From: a virus
DNA length: 30,926 nt
IMG/VR virus record: IMGVR_UViG_3300047352_000079
Span: 1-30,926 of that record
Direction: 5' to 3' (one strand)
Made by a program: the position numbers and the translations under genes. The stretch's first letter is position 1, and every line of letters starts with the position of its first letter. Shown here piece after piece: positions 14,966-21,462 of this stretch. The notes under the pieces were generated by a model that was not told the origin of the DNA, searched no databases, and worked only from the letters and a program-made list of their open reading frames with translations.

Positions 14966-15401
14966 AAGCCATCCACGCTACCCAAATAATAAACCCAGCA
15001 ATCAAAAAAGTTAGAGAACAAATTGTCCCTATTTCTAGTAACTGTTGTATCTGAGCCTCTTTTCGTTTTTTCTCTTCAAGCCGCTCTTTTCGTAACTGAG
15101 CCTGTATCCTAATAATCTCATTCCAACCATTCAAGCCATAGTTACCAATGATAAAGTTGCGAAGCTCATCTTCCATCTTCTCCGCTTTTTTCTTTATAGC
15201 AAAGGTCTCTAATGCCTCTTCTTCTACGCTGCCTATCCTTCGACCCTTGGCTTTGTTATGCCCTTCCTTTATGTGGTTGATTGCATTCATCCACTTGCCG
15301 ATGTCCCCCGCCATCGACTCAACTTCTTTGCCTATCTGAAATCCTTTACGAATCGCCTGATAAGCAGATGTGGCAATGGCGAATGCGCTTACAGGATCCA
15401 T
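14955..15401 (-). CDS. Membrane-anchored coiled-coil protein, 148 aa
   Basis: Residues 1-25 are weakly hydrophobic (MDPVSAFAIATSAYQAIRKG). Residues 60-122 form a strongly charged helix (EEEALETFAIKKKAEKMEDE, IRIQAQLRKERLEEKKRKEA). One hydrophobic segment, LEIGTICSLTFLIAGFIIWV (about residues 121-140), ends the protein and looks like a transmembrane anchor. The whole therefore resembles a C-tail-anchored coiled coil. Its family is unknown to me. It could be an accessory lysis or ejection protein, but this is only a guess from topology. The start is 1 nt after the preceding gene. Confidence 0.65.
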   Translation of the reverse strand: MDPVSAFAIATSAYQAIRKGFQIGKEVESMAGDIGKWMNAINHIKEGHNKAKGRRIGSVEEEALETFAIKKKAEKMEDELRNFIIGNYGLNGWNEIIRIQAQLRKERLEEKKRKEAQIQQLLEIGTICSLTFLIAGFIIWVAWMAYGS

Positions 15402-15402
15402 G

Positions 15403-15675
15403 CTATGACTGCGTTACACGCCCTTTCGTTCTTTTACGTTTACCATTCATCACAGCACCACATCCACGCGCCACTGCTGTCCCTTTGATGGCGGCTCCTC
15501 TGAATGCACGTTTCGGCTTTTGCTCGTGTATGCCACCCTCGGCTTTCTTTTTTGAGTTGCCCCAATTGGAAGCACCGACTTTTCTGCACTTGGCAAGGGC
15601 ACCGCTTGCGTAAGCCGAAGGCCAGACTTTGTAACGGGACTTAACCTTGTGATAGCAAGCATCTTTCTTACTCAT
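15403..15675 (-). CDS. Small basic protein with CYHKVKSRYKVWPSAYASG motif, 90 aa
   Basis: The start at 15675 is preferred to upstream in-frame ATGs (15711, 15732). It has a G-run a few bases upstream, overlaps the stop of the 74-aa gene by only 8 nt, and gives the family-typical beginning MSKKDACYHKVKSRYKVWPS. The block that follows (AYASGALAKCRKVGASNWGN) is well conserved among small proteins of tailed phages, including large algal and marine ones; its function is not established. The C-terminus is basic and Gly-rich (RAFRGAAIKGTAVARGCGAV). Three Cys residues are present. It belongs to the nest of basic proteins between capsid and connector genes. Confidence 0.7.
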   Translation of the reverse strand: MSKKDACYHKVKSRYKVWPSAYASGALAKCRKVGASNWGNSKKKAEGGIHEQKPKRAFRGAAIKGTAVARGCGAVMNGKRKRTKGRVTQS

Positions 15676-15892
15676 CTTTTTGCCCCCCGGCTTCGAGACT
15701 TGCTGACTCATTGAACCACGCGAGATTGTCATTTCTATTCCTTTGCAAATAATCTTGCCACAACGGTGTTAACATTTTATGGTTTTCAGCCACCTTCACA
15801 GATATCACAGCAGTTTCTGTCTTCAACTCAACAACAGACAAGGCAATCCATGCCAAAAATCCAAGCACACCCGTAAGTAATACGTTTAACAT
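15668..15892 (-). CDS. Small membrane protein, 74 aa
   Basis: The ATG at 15892 is chosen because GGAG stands 6 nt upstream; two earlier in-frame ATGs (15898 and 15916) lack a spaced site. The protein starts MLNVLLTGVLGFLAWIALSV, one transmembrane helix at the very N-terminus, followed by a charged helix (ELKTETAVISVKVAENHKML) and a hydrophilic tail (WQDYLQRNRNDNLAWFNESA). Topology resembles small accessory or spanin-like proteins, yet no lipoprotein box or partner gene is visible. It overlaps the 90-aa basic protein genes on both sides by 7-8 nt. Confidence 0.62.
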   Translation of the reverse strand: MLNVLLTGVLGFLAWIALSVVELKTETAVISVKVAENHKMLTPLWQDYLQRNRNDNLAWFNESASLEAGGQKDE

Positions 15893-16158
15893 TTCCATCT
15901 CCGCCGTGCCGCGCAAATACGCTTCTTTGGTGTTTTCTTACAACTAATGTTGTGCATCTTCATCTGTCCTTTTGAACGAGAACAGTATGACTTCTTGCGC
16001 TTGCCGCCCTGTGGCTGTGGAGCTTTTAACTTAGAACCTGTAGCACGGTTATACTTAGCACGGCCCTTCGCTGTTAGCCCTGCACCCTTGGATGCTGGCA
16101 GCTTCTCACCTTTTTTAACAGAAAGGCTAACTGATTTCTTTTTCTTCTTTGTCGCCAC
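15886..16158 (-). CDS. Small basic protein with LTAKGRAKYNRATGSKLKAP motif, 90 aa
   Basis: The central block GAGLTAKGRAKYNRATGSKL followed by KAPQPQGGKRKKSYCSR (about residues 25-61) is a conserved phage motif, L(T/S)AKGR.KYN..TGS.LK.P......R.SYC.R, known from many marine and soil phages but with no proven role. The C-terminus adds three further Cys residues in a Lys/Arg-rich context (NISCKKTPKKRICAARRRWK then C), giving four potential metal ligands. It overlaps the 248-aa structural gene by 1 nt. Confidence 0.72.
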   Translation of the reverse strand: MATKKKKKSVSLSVKKGEKLPASKGAGLTAKGRAKYNRATGSKLKAPQPQGGKRKKSYCSRSKGQMKMHNISCKKTPKKRICAARRRWKC

Positions 16159-16904
16159 TAGAGCCGCCCTTGTTCTTTAACTAAAATACCCTCACCAAAA
16201 ATACCAATGTCCGCAGTCTGACTGTTCATCTTAACCTGAAACTCAATGCAGGTTTTTTCCGGTACTTTAAAAGGAATTACCCGCTGAATATCCATGCGCT
16301 GCAAGAAGCTTGTCTGAGCTATGTTAAATATACGACCGTCTGAAAAGGTGTTGTGGTTTCTAAAGGTCATAATTTTAGTGTCGTTGTTGGCTGACGCGGT
16401 GAAGGCATCAATACGACCTAAGTAAAAGGAATGTCCCGCAGGAACATGAAAGACTGCCGCTTGATTTCTGCCATATCCAGCATTAATCGCTGCGTATGTT
16501 GTAGCACCAACCTTGGCAGAAATTAGGCCAACAGCGTTACCAACAACGGCTATAAGATCATTTATAAATCGGAACTCTTTTGTTGTTGTGACACCGGTAA
16601 GCCCGTTCAGCGCAACAACTTCAGTAACAACTTCGTAGTTGTCGTCTAGCCCATTTATCAGAACAGACACAGCCGTGTCGCTGGCGCTGCTGCTGGAGAG
16701 CGTCAGTTGAGACTGGGTAGATAAAAAGGGAAGGGCGTTTGTGTTGGCAAGCTCCCACGGCGTTCGGAAAGTTGTTCCGATTGCCGTGGCAGTGCCGAAA
16801 ATATTCCGAGGGGTGTGACCCGGAATTTGCCCACGACTAACCTGTAGCTCAAACGGTTCGCTTGTGCCGCCTTGAGATATCGAACGTAAGTCGTAGACAG
16901 ACAT
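16158..16904 (-). CDS. Virion structural protein, 248 aa
   Basis: The protein contains GQIPGHTPRNIFGTATAIGT at about residues 25-44, LSSSSASDTAVSVLINGLDD (about 70-89), EVVALNGLTGVTTTKEFRFI (about 94-113) and QAAVFHVPAGHSFYLGRIDA (about 148-167). This order of features (G..FG, beta region, NG.T.V.T...F.R.N, ..VPAG....L) recurs in structural proteins of marine podo- and myoviruses, probably in capsid decoration or the tail. The C-terminus (EKTCIEFQVKMNSQTADIGI) completes a second beta domain. It follows the 89-aa gene by 4 nt. Exact position in the virion is unknown. Confidence 0.7.
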   Translation of the reverse strand: MSVYDLRSISQGGTSEPFELQVSRGQIPGHTPRNIFGTATAIGTTFRTPWELANTNALPFLSTQSQLTLSSSSASDTAVSVLINGLDDNYEVVTEVVALNGLTGVTTTKEFRFINDLIAVVGNAVGLISAKVGATTYAAINAGYGRNQAAVFHVPAGHSFYLGRIDAFTASANNDTKIMTFRNHNTFSDGRIFNIAQTSFLQRMDIQRVIPFKVPEKTCIEFQVKMNSQTADIGIFGEGILVKEQGRL

Positions 16905-16908
16905 TGTT

Positions 16909-17178
16909 TTACGCCAAGAAGATTGTTAGTTCTGCGTTGGTGCCAGATATCGCGCTTACATACACCCCATCTTCTGCAATAATACCGTGGTCAGGAATGT
17001 TTAAAACACTCTGCCCTGTTGGAAATTTTTGCGTCAAAAGAGTTGCACCACCATTACCGTTGGTAATAGTGAACGCGCCAGCACCAGTTGCATACATAAC
17101 AACCTGCTTAATACGAGAACGTCCGGGGCCTACGGCTCCTGTTCCCGTGACATTATAGGCTTTTACTGGACTTGCCAT
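16909..17178 (-). CDS. Small structural protein, 89 aa
   Basis: A short beta-rich protein (KAYNVTGTGAVGPGRSRIKQ, VVMYATGAGAFTITNGNGG, VLNIPDHGIIAEDGVYVSAI) of the kind found beside capsid genes in marine phages. A GGAGG site lies a few bases upstream of the ATG at 17178. It starts 13 nt after the 76-aa gene, within the first cluster downstream of the capsid terminator. I know of no experimental function; a head or tail decoration role is inferred. Confidence 0.68.
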   Translation of the reverse strand: MASPVKAYNVTGTGAVGPGRSRIKQVVMYATGAGAFTITNGNGGATLLTQKFPTGQSVLNIPDHGIIAEDGVYVSAISGTNAELTIFLA

Positions 17179-17191
17179 GTCAGCCTCCTAT

Positions 17192-17422
17192 TTAAGCAGC
17201 GGCGGTTGCGCCGTTGTCTACACGAATCCAGTTAGAGCCGTCTGAGAAAACTACGTTGCCTGTACCGTTACCAGCAGTTTCGGAAGCTTTAAGAGCGTCA
17301 GAAACGTAGTACATATAACCTTCGTTAGCCGCAGCGGCGGTTGGAAGATTAGCAAAAGTGATTGGGTTCAACCAGAAAGCAGTGTTTGTCTTCACTGGAC
17401 CTGAGAAAGTAGTACGAGCCAT
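17192..17422 (-). CDS. Small structural protein, 76 aa
   Basis: The opening MARTTFSGPVKTNTAFWLNP and the closing VVFSDGSNWIRVDNGATAAA are typical of small virion proteins in which (K/R)FSGPV starts and AFSDG.NW.R.D ends the domain. This is the first gene downstream of the capsid terminator at 17491-17519. It has its own leader, with a TATAAT box at 17480-17485, a 6-bp hairpin at 17437-17454 and an AGGAGT ribosome-binding site just ahead of the ATG. That suggests expression independent of the capsid gene. Role in the virion is inferred. Confidence 0.72.
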   Translation of the reverse strand: MARTTFSGPVKTNTAFWLNPITFANLPTAAAANEGYMYYVSDALKASETAGNGTGNVVFSDGSNWIRVDNGATAAA

Positions 17423-17436
17423 TTTATACTCCTGTC

Positions 17437-17454
17437 GTGGCTAGTGTCAGCCAC
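17437..17454 (-). promoter_or_regulatory. Leader hairpin ahead of the 76-aa structural gene
   Basis: On the minus strand GTGGCT-GACACT-AGCCAC forms a perfect 6-bp stem with a 6-nt loop. It lies between the TATAAT box and the ribosome-binding site, ending about 14 nt before the start codon. It has no following T-run, so it is not a terminator. It may protect the 5' end of the transcript. Confidence 0.5.
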
Positions 17455-17479
17455 ACCATGCGGCTGTCAGGGATACTTT

Positions 17480-17485
17480 ATTATA
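17480..17485 (-). promoter_or_regulatory. Perfect TATAAT box after the capsid terminator
   Basis: The minus strand reads TATAAT at this site, 6 nt past the end of the terminator stem and 58 nt before the next start codon. No good -35 box is found at 16-18 nt spacing, because that stretch falls inside the terminator stem. If it is a promoter, it may depend on a phage factor or be weak. Confidence 0.4.
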
Positions 17486-17490
17486 CAACA

Positions 17491-17519
17491 AAAAAGGGCG
17501 GGTGAATACCCGCCCTTTT
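17491..17519 (-). terminator. Intrinsic terminator after the major capsid gene
   Basis: An 8-bp GC-rich stem (GGGCGGGT/ACCCGCCC) with a 4-nt loop is flanked by A and T runs. On the minus strand the stem is followed by TTTTTTGTTGT, a good U-tract. It lies 35 nt past the capsid stop codon. The A-run on the other side also gives a 4-nt T-run on the plus strand, so it could work in both directions. Confidence 0.85.
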
Positions 17520-17553
17520 CATATCATTTGTCCGCTTGTAGCTAAAGTAGCTA

Positions 17554-18462
17554 CTATGCGCCCGGTGAACCGAACACTGCGCGTGGGTCTGAGAAGCCGA
17601 AGCTGTAACGCTCACGAGCCTTAAAGCGCATGTTGCCAGTGTCGAAGTCTGGGTCCATTGCTGTGCTCAGAGCCATACGCTCAAAGTGCTTGAAGCCGTT
17701 TGGAGCGTCTGTCTTGATGAAGAACGCATCGGTGTCTGTTAGGTAGTCGTTGACTACATAACCTTCAGGCAGCATGCCTGATGACTTGATTGCGTTTACA
17801 TCGTTGTCGGCTGTACCAACGCGAAGGTTTGATACTAGCAGACGTTCTGCAACGAATTGCAGTTGACGCGGAACGATTAGCTTCATGCCACGAAGGGCAA
17901 TCACAAGACCACGCTCGTCAGTGAACCCAGCAATGTTGATCAGAGCGTCTTCCAAAGAAGTTTCGTTCAGGTCTGCTGCTGTTGATGGTTCGTTGGCGAA
18001 TGTGCCACCGTTTGTTAGCGGGTGATTTGTTGCACAAAGTTCTACACCGTCACCACCTGAGAAAGATGAGTTGAAGGCGTTGTTAAGAACTGAGGCAGCT
18101 TTAACCTGCTTGGTGTGTGCCATTGAACGTGCCAGTGCGCGTGTGTAACGTGCACCAAGACGGTCATAAAGGTTGTCTTCGATTGCTTCTTCAGTGATTG
18201 AGAAGGCCATCGCCACTGTCTCGTGGTTGTAACGAGCAGTGTAAGCTTCGTTGGCATCGTCGTATGAGATACCAGCACCTTCATTTTTCACTGGAGCCGC
18301 ACCGAATCCAGACAACATTACCTCTTCCTCGAATGCCCGGTCAGATGACTCGGTGTCGAAGATTTCAGCATGCTGACCTTCATAGCGGTTGTATTCCATG
18401 CCAAAAAGAGCGTTGAGGCCCGGCTCTAGTTCTTTGGCGAGTTGTGCGCGAGAAATAGCCAT
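17554..18462 (-). CDS. Major capsid protein, 302 aa
   Basis: The protein begins MAISRAQLAKELEPGLNALF. It contains NEGAGISYDDANEAYTARYN and then FSITEEAIEDNLYDRLGARY, TRALARSMAHTKQVKAASVL (about residues 99-140), a block strongly characteristic of the major capsid protein of marine tailed phages. It continues with LCATNHPLTNGGTFANEP and PRQLQFVAERLLVSN, and ends with MRFKARERYSFGFSDPRAVF. An HK97-type fold is expected from the family. The ribosome-binding site GGGAG precedes the ATG. Scaffold and GroES-like genes lie upstream, and a strong terminator lies right after the stop, matching the need for high, separately tuned expression. Confidence 0.88.
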   Translation of the reverse strand: MAISRAQLAKELEPGLNALFGMEYNRYEGQHAEIFDTESSDRAFEEEVMLSGFGAAPVKNEGAGISYDDANEAYTARYNHETVAMAFSITEEAIEDNLYDRLGARYTRALARSMAHTKQVKAASVLNNAFNSSFSGGDGVELCATNHPLTNGGTFANEPSTAADLNETSLEDALINIAGFTDERGLVIALRGMKLIVPRQLQFVAERLLVSNLRVGTADNDVNAIKSSGMLPEGYVVNDYLTDTDAFFIKTDAPNGFKHFERMALSTAMDPDFDTGNMRFKARERYSFGFSDPRAVFGSPGA

Positions 18463-18475
18463 TATCTACACTCCC

Positions 18476-19096
18476 TTATGCAATTGTGGCGTCGGCGTCA
18501 TTGCCGAGCAACACATGGTTGTTGATCTTAACAATCATTGCAATCCCGGCGGCAGCGTAGTCTTGGTTATCTACGTCTTCCTGAATGCCAACAATCATCA
18601 GCGGCAGAGAAGGGTCTGTCGCAGAAGCTGTTGAGATATCTACAACGCCTGTTGACAGCCCGGTAGTTGTGCTACCTGCGTCGCCGTTGTCGAAATCTAC
18701 GGTCTTGAAAATGTTTGCACGAGCAGTTGCCTTGTTTGTCATGGTGCCATCAGCAACACACAAGAACTTCTGCGCTGGGTTATCGTAAACGTAACCGATG
18801 ATGTCGTAGCTCGTATTAGCTGAACCTGAACCAGGCCAGTAATTTGAGAACTTCTTCTCACCAGTTGTTGCGTCTACATACTCACATCCTGCGAAAGCTC
18901 CTAAAAGCTGTTCACCATCGGCAGCAGTGCTAGCAACCAGGATTGTTCCGCCAGTAGTCTCTACTTTGACTGGAGAACCCTGATAGATTGCAGAAGCTGT
19001 GCCGGAGATGTAGTATGCAGTTTGGCCCTGAGTGGCAGGTGCGCCACCGTGGAGACCGATTGGCTTCAAGCCAAAAGCGACATTTGTATTCGCCAT
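18476..19096 (-). CDS. Head-associated structural protein, 206 aa
   Basis: The sequence starts NVAFGLKPIGLHGGAPATQG, followed by YYISGTASAIYQGSPVKVET, QLLGAFAGCEYVDATTGEKK and, later, YVYDNPAQKFLCVADGT. This is a familiar head-cluster protein in marine phages (FGL.P......G........Y.I......I..GD.V) located next to the capsid gene. By position it is probably a decoration or cement protein. An AAGGAG site stands 7 nt upstream of the ATG. Gap to the capsid start is 13 nt. Confidence 0.75.
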   Translation of the reverse strand: MANTNVAFGLKPIGLHGGAPATQGQTAYYISGTASAIYQGSPVKVETTGGTILVASTAADGEQLLGAFAGCEYVDATTGEKKFSNYWPGSGSANTSYDIIGYVYDNPAQKFLCVADGTMTNKATARANIFKTVDFDNGDAGSTTTGLSTGVVDISTASATDPSLPLMIVGIQEDVDNQDYAAAGIAMIVKINNHVLLGNDADATIA

Positions 19097-19122
19097 CTAC
19101 TTACTCCTTAAAGTTAACGGGG

Positions 19123-19587
19123 TCAGTCTTTACTGCCCCCAAACGATACACGACTTTTCCGTTCATTATGAATCGGCATTGAGGGGTGTTGTTCCCTCAT
19201 CAGGTTCTGGTCAACGGCATCCATTTGTGTACGGGTCTGCTCCCGGAAATATTCAGTTCTTTCTTCAACCGTTTCCTCTGGGATACGGGCAAGCATTAAT
19301 CCGCCTACACCGATTGTACCTGCATGCTCACCATCCTCAATTGTAGGGTAGCGACCCTTGAGTTCAGGATATTCGTCAGCACGAACAGGTTCCCAACCTT
19401 CCCGCATTTTTGATGACACATTCATTGTATCATCCTCACCACGAATAGAAGTTCTAATCCAACGGTGAGTGTAGCCTGCGGGGGCTTCTGGTGCCTCCAA
19501 CTTTGAAGGCGGTGCCCAAGGCTTACGCCTTGTGGACTTTGCACGAGTTTCTGAGTCCCGTGAAGCTCTTTTAGTAGAATCAGCCAT
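19123..19587 (-). CDS. Head-cluster protein between scaffold and capsid genes, 154 aa
   Basis: The N-terminus is basic (STKRASRDSETRAKSTRRKP) and leads into WAPPSKLEAPEAPAGYTHRW, then IRTSIRGEDDTMNVSSKMRE and GWEPVRADEYPELKGRYPTI. The pattern W.PP..L..P..P.G...RW.R....G.DD..N...R..EGWE.V is conserved in a protein found at the same place in many marine phage genomes. Its function is not known to me; a small capsid-assembly or head-completion role fits the location. The C-terminus is charged and helical (ERTEYFREQTRTQMDAVDQN). AAGGAG is correctly spaced before the ATG. Confidence 0.72.
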   Translation of the reverse strand: MADSTKRASRDSETRAKSTRRKPWAPPSKLEAPEAPAGYTHRWIRTSIRGEDDTMNVSSKMREGWEPVRADEYPELKGRYPTIEDGEHAGTIGVGGLMLARIPEETVEERTEYFREQTRTQMDAVDQNLMREQHPSMPIHNERKSRVSFGGSKD

Positions 19588-19588
19588 C

Positions 19589-20494
19589 TTAGCTCTCCTT
19601 TACATACTTTGCGTATTCTTCGAGCGGAACATTCAATCGTTTCGCAATCTGAATCTGCGAAGGTGACAGCTTGACTGTTCTGCGCCCCTTTGGTGACTTC
19701 GACCGTGAGGCCGTGGACTCAGCAGAAGCGACTCTGGGTCCATTATCGCCACGAACTTGTTCCTTAAACTTGTGCGGAAACTCAGTACGCATGCGGTTGT
19801 CAAGTTCATTATAGTACTCATCGGACTGTGGGTCAAACCCTTCGTCCTCAATTAATTGCCTGTGCAAGCCAAAAGCAGCATAAGTCATGGTCTGGTCGCT
19901 GCCAAACCACTCATTTTTCTGTGCCCATGATTCAGCCTTCGGGTCTGGTGCCGCAGGCTGCTGTGGCTGTGAAGGCTGTGAAGGCTGTGGCGCAGCAGTT
20001 TGTTGCTCAACTGGCTGAGAGGCTTGCTGCTCCTGACGCCGCTTCGCTTGGTCTAGCTGTGCTTGGTCAAGGGCAAGTTTACTTAAATTCTTTTGCGCCT
20101 CAAACATCGCTTCAGCATCACCTTCATCATAGGCTTTCTGATAAGCTTGTTTTGCGGCATCTATCTGTGACTCAATGCGAGTGCCAAACTCACCAACGTA
20201 TGACTGGTCTAATGCGTTCAGACGTTGCTTTAGCTCTTCGTTTTGCTTTTTAACGGCTTCGGCAAACTCCACCGCAGCTTGACGCTGTGCTTCTTCGTCA
20301 CGATACTTTTTTGTTAATTTACTAATCCGCTGCTGAACACTCTTAGAATAAGATTCTAATTCGTTTTCCTCTTGAGGCTGGTCTTCTGCAACAGCTTCCG
20401 CCGCAGCTTCCTGCTCAACGGAAGTATCTTCTTCCTGCTCAACAATCTCAATTTCTTTTTCTTCAGCTTCTTGCTGTAATGCGTCGGTAGACAT
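19589..20494 (-). CDS. Capsid scaffold-like protein, 301 aa
   Basis: Residues 1-48 are acidic (QEAEEKEIEIVEQEEDTSVE). They are followed by a long coiled coil at about 48-180 (QQRISKLTKKYRDEEAQRQA, VEFAEAVKKQNEELKQRLNA), and a Gln/Pro linker rich in SQPSQPQQPAAP at about 170-185. A globular C-terminal part ends with KLSPSQIQIAKRLNVPLEEY. Acidic N-terminus, coiled coil and short basic helix-turn-helix end are typical of phage scaffolding proteins, which bind the inside of the capsid shell. It sits directly upstream of the capsid cluster and 2 nt after the GroES-like gene. Scaffold is inferred from composition and position. Confidence 0.8.
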   Translation of the reverse strand: MSTDALQQEAEEKEIEIVEQEEDTSVEQEAAAEAVAEDQPQEENELESYSKSVQQRISKLTKKYRDEEAQRQAAVEFAEAVKKQNEELKQRLNALDQSYVGEFGTRIESQIDAAKQAYQKAYDEGDAEAMFEAQKNLSKLALDQAQLDQAKRRQEQQASQPVEQQTAAPQPSQPSQPQQPAAPDPKAESWAQKNEWFGSDQTMTYAAFGLHRQLIEDEGFDPQSDEYYNELDNRMRTEFPHKFKEQVRGDNGPRVASAESTASRSKSPKGRRTVKLSPSQIQIAKRLNVPLEEYAKYVKES

Positions 20495-20496
20495 AT

Positions 20497-20919
20497 CTAT
20501 GCTCCATACGTTTTAATATCGTCAGGATCAACGATGGTTGCAATGACCTCATCGTCATTGATTATTCGCACTTCGCCACCCTCGATCTGAAACCGAGAAC
20601 CTGCGTAGCGTCCGATACACACCCAATCACCTTCTTTACACCACGGCTGTTCACCAAACTTATCGTAGTCACTGTAGGCGAGAGGGCCTACCTTAACAAC
20701 GTAAGCTACGACGGTAGCCCGTGATTCACGTTCTCTTGTTTGATCGGGCACATAAATCCCAGAATCAGTTTTTTCCTTACCCATATAAGGCATGACAAGT
20801 AGTCGCCATCCTGTGGGCTGTGGAATTCGTTCTGTAAGGGATTTTTTCTTGGCTTCTTTTTCGGCTTTTTCTTTCGCCTGCCGTTGGGCGAGTACATAGT
20901 CAGGTACTATCAGTGTCAT
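20497..20919 (-). CDS. GroES-like co-chaperonin, 140 aa
   Basis: After a basic N-terminal extension (residues 1-30, VLAQRQAKEKAEKEAKKKSL) the sequence follows the Cpn10 fold: PTGWRLLVMPYMGKEKTDSG leads into the expected mobile loop (about residues 48-68, GIYVPDQTRERES). Then come ATVVAYVVKVGPLAY, KEGDWVCIGRYAGSRFQIEG and EVRIINDDEVIATIVD. The GDxV and E.(D)E..A.(V/I) elements match GroES strands. Phage versions such as T4 gp31 pair with host GroEL to fold the capsid protein, and its place just ahead of the scaffold and capsid genes supports this. The start overlaps the coiled-coil gene by 20 nt. Confidence 0.85.
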   Translation of the reverse strand: MTLIVPDYVLAQRQAKEKAEKEAKKKSLTERIPQPTGWRLLVMPYMGKEKTDSGIYVPDQTRERESRATVVAYVVKVGPLAYSDYDKFGEQPWCKEGDWVCIGRYAGSRFQIEGGEVRIINDDEVIATIVDPDDIKTYGA

Positions 20920-21109
20920 CGACGTTGCTTACCTTCTGTAGCAGGGCCTTTAATTCGTCGAGAGCATAGGTGACACCCTGTATTTCACCAACCCTCGCGC
21001 GGTAGTCTTCCATATTAGATATACTACCACTGGTTATAGAAACACTAACGTCTTCTATCCTATTATTCAAGCTTTTTTGATATTTACTTAGAAATTGATA
21101 TATGTCCAT
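20900..21109 (-). CDS. Small helical protein, 69 aa
   Basis: Predicted mostly helical with two segments: MDIYQFLSKYQKSLNNRIED and YRARVGEIQGVTYALDELKA, LLQKV. The second carries heptad-like leucines, so a small coiled coil or dimer is plausible. The E-I-x-G-x-x-Y-A-L-D-E-L pattern recurs in small head-cluster proteins of marine phages, but I know of no function. It shares 1 nt with the stop of the Cys-rich gene and overlaps the GroES-like gene by 20 nt. Confidence 0.65.
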   Translation of the reverse strand: MDIYQFLSKYQKSLNNRIEDVSVSITSGSISNMEDYRARVGEIQGVTYALDELKALLQKVSNVDDTDST

Positions 21110-21462
21110 TAGTCATCCATGCCTGTCATCGGTCCGCCGGGAGCGAAGATGGAGCATGAATTAGCCGCTGAACACATAAATTTCAATGACTGGCAATAGC
21201 CCACTTCGCCAGAATCGTCCTTCATACACTGCTGCATCTCAGGACTAATATTAAACGCCGCACATACTCCGCAGCTTTCCTCCGGGTTGATAGCTGGACC
21301 ATACTGATGGTCCTTGATAGCAAACCGTGAGTTCTCCTCATTGGTTTCAACATCCTGTGTAGCCACTGGACAAGCATCTTGCATCTCGTCTACAGGAGTT
21401 CCATCCTGTATTTCTTTTGCTAGGTCCAGACCATCAGGTATTAGTTTGATTTCTATTTTCAT
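21109..21462 (-). CDS. Cysteine-rich protein, 117 aa
   Basis: Seven Cys residues. One lies in the acidic N-terminal half (MQDACPVAT). Six follow in the C-terminal half with spacing C-x2-C-x11-C-x10-C-x6-C-x5-C (ESCGVCAAFN, MQQCMKD, GYCQSLKFMC, NSCSIF). This could hold zinc or an iron-sulphur cluster, or make disulphides. The GYC motif recalls high-potential iron-sulphur proteins, but the spacing does not match their consensus. It overlaps both neighbours by 1 nt (528-aa and 69-aa genes). It is well placed to be a head-associated protein; function unknown. Confidence 0.68.
   Translation of the reverse strand: MKIEIKLIPDGLDLAKEIQDGTPVDEMQDACPVATQDVETNEENSRFAIKDHQYGPAINPEESCGVCAAFNISPEMQQCMKDDSGEVGYCQSLKFMCSAANSCSIFAPGGPMTGMDD

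Noticed and set aside
21109-21462. High-potential iron-sulphur protein
   Set aside because: The GYC motif is present, but the Cys spacing does not match the known consensus (no [LIVM]-x3-G-[YW]-C context).
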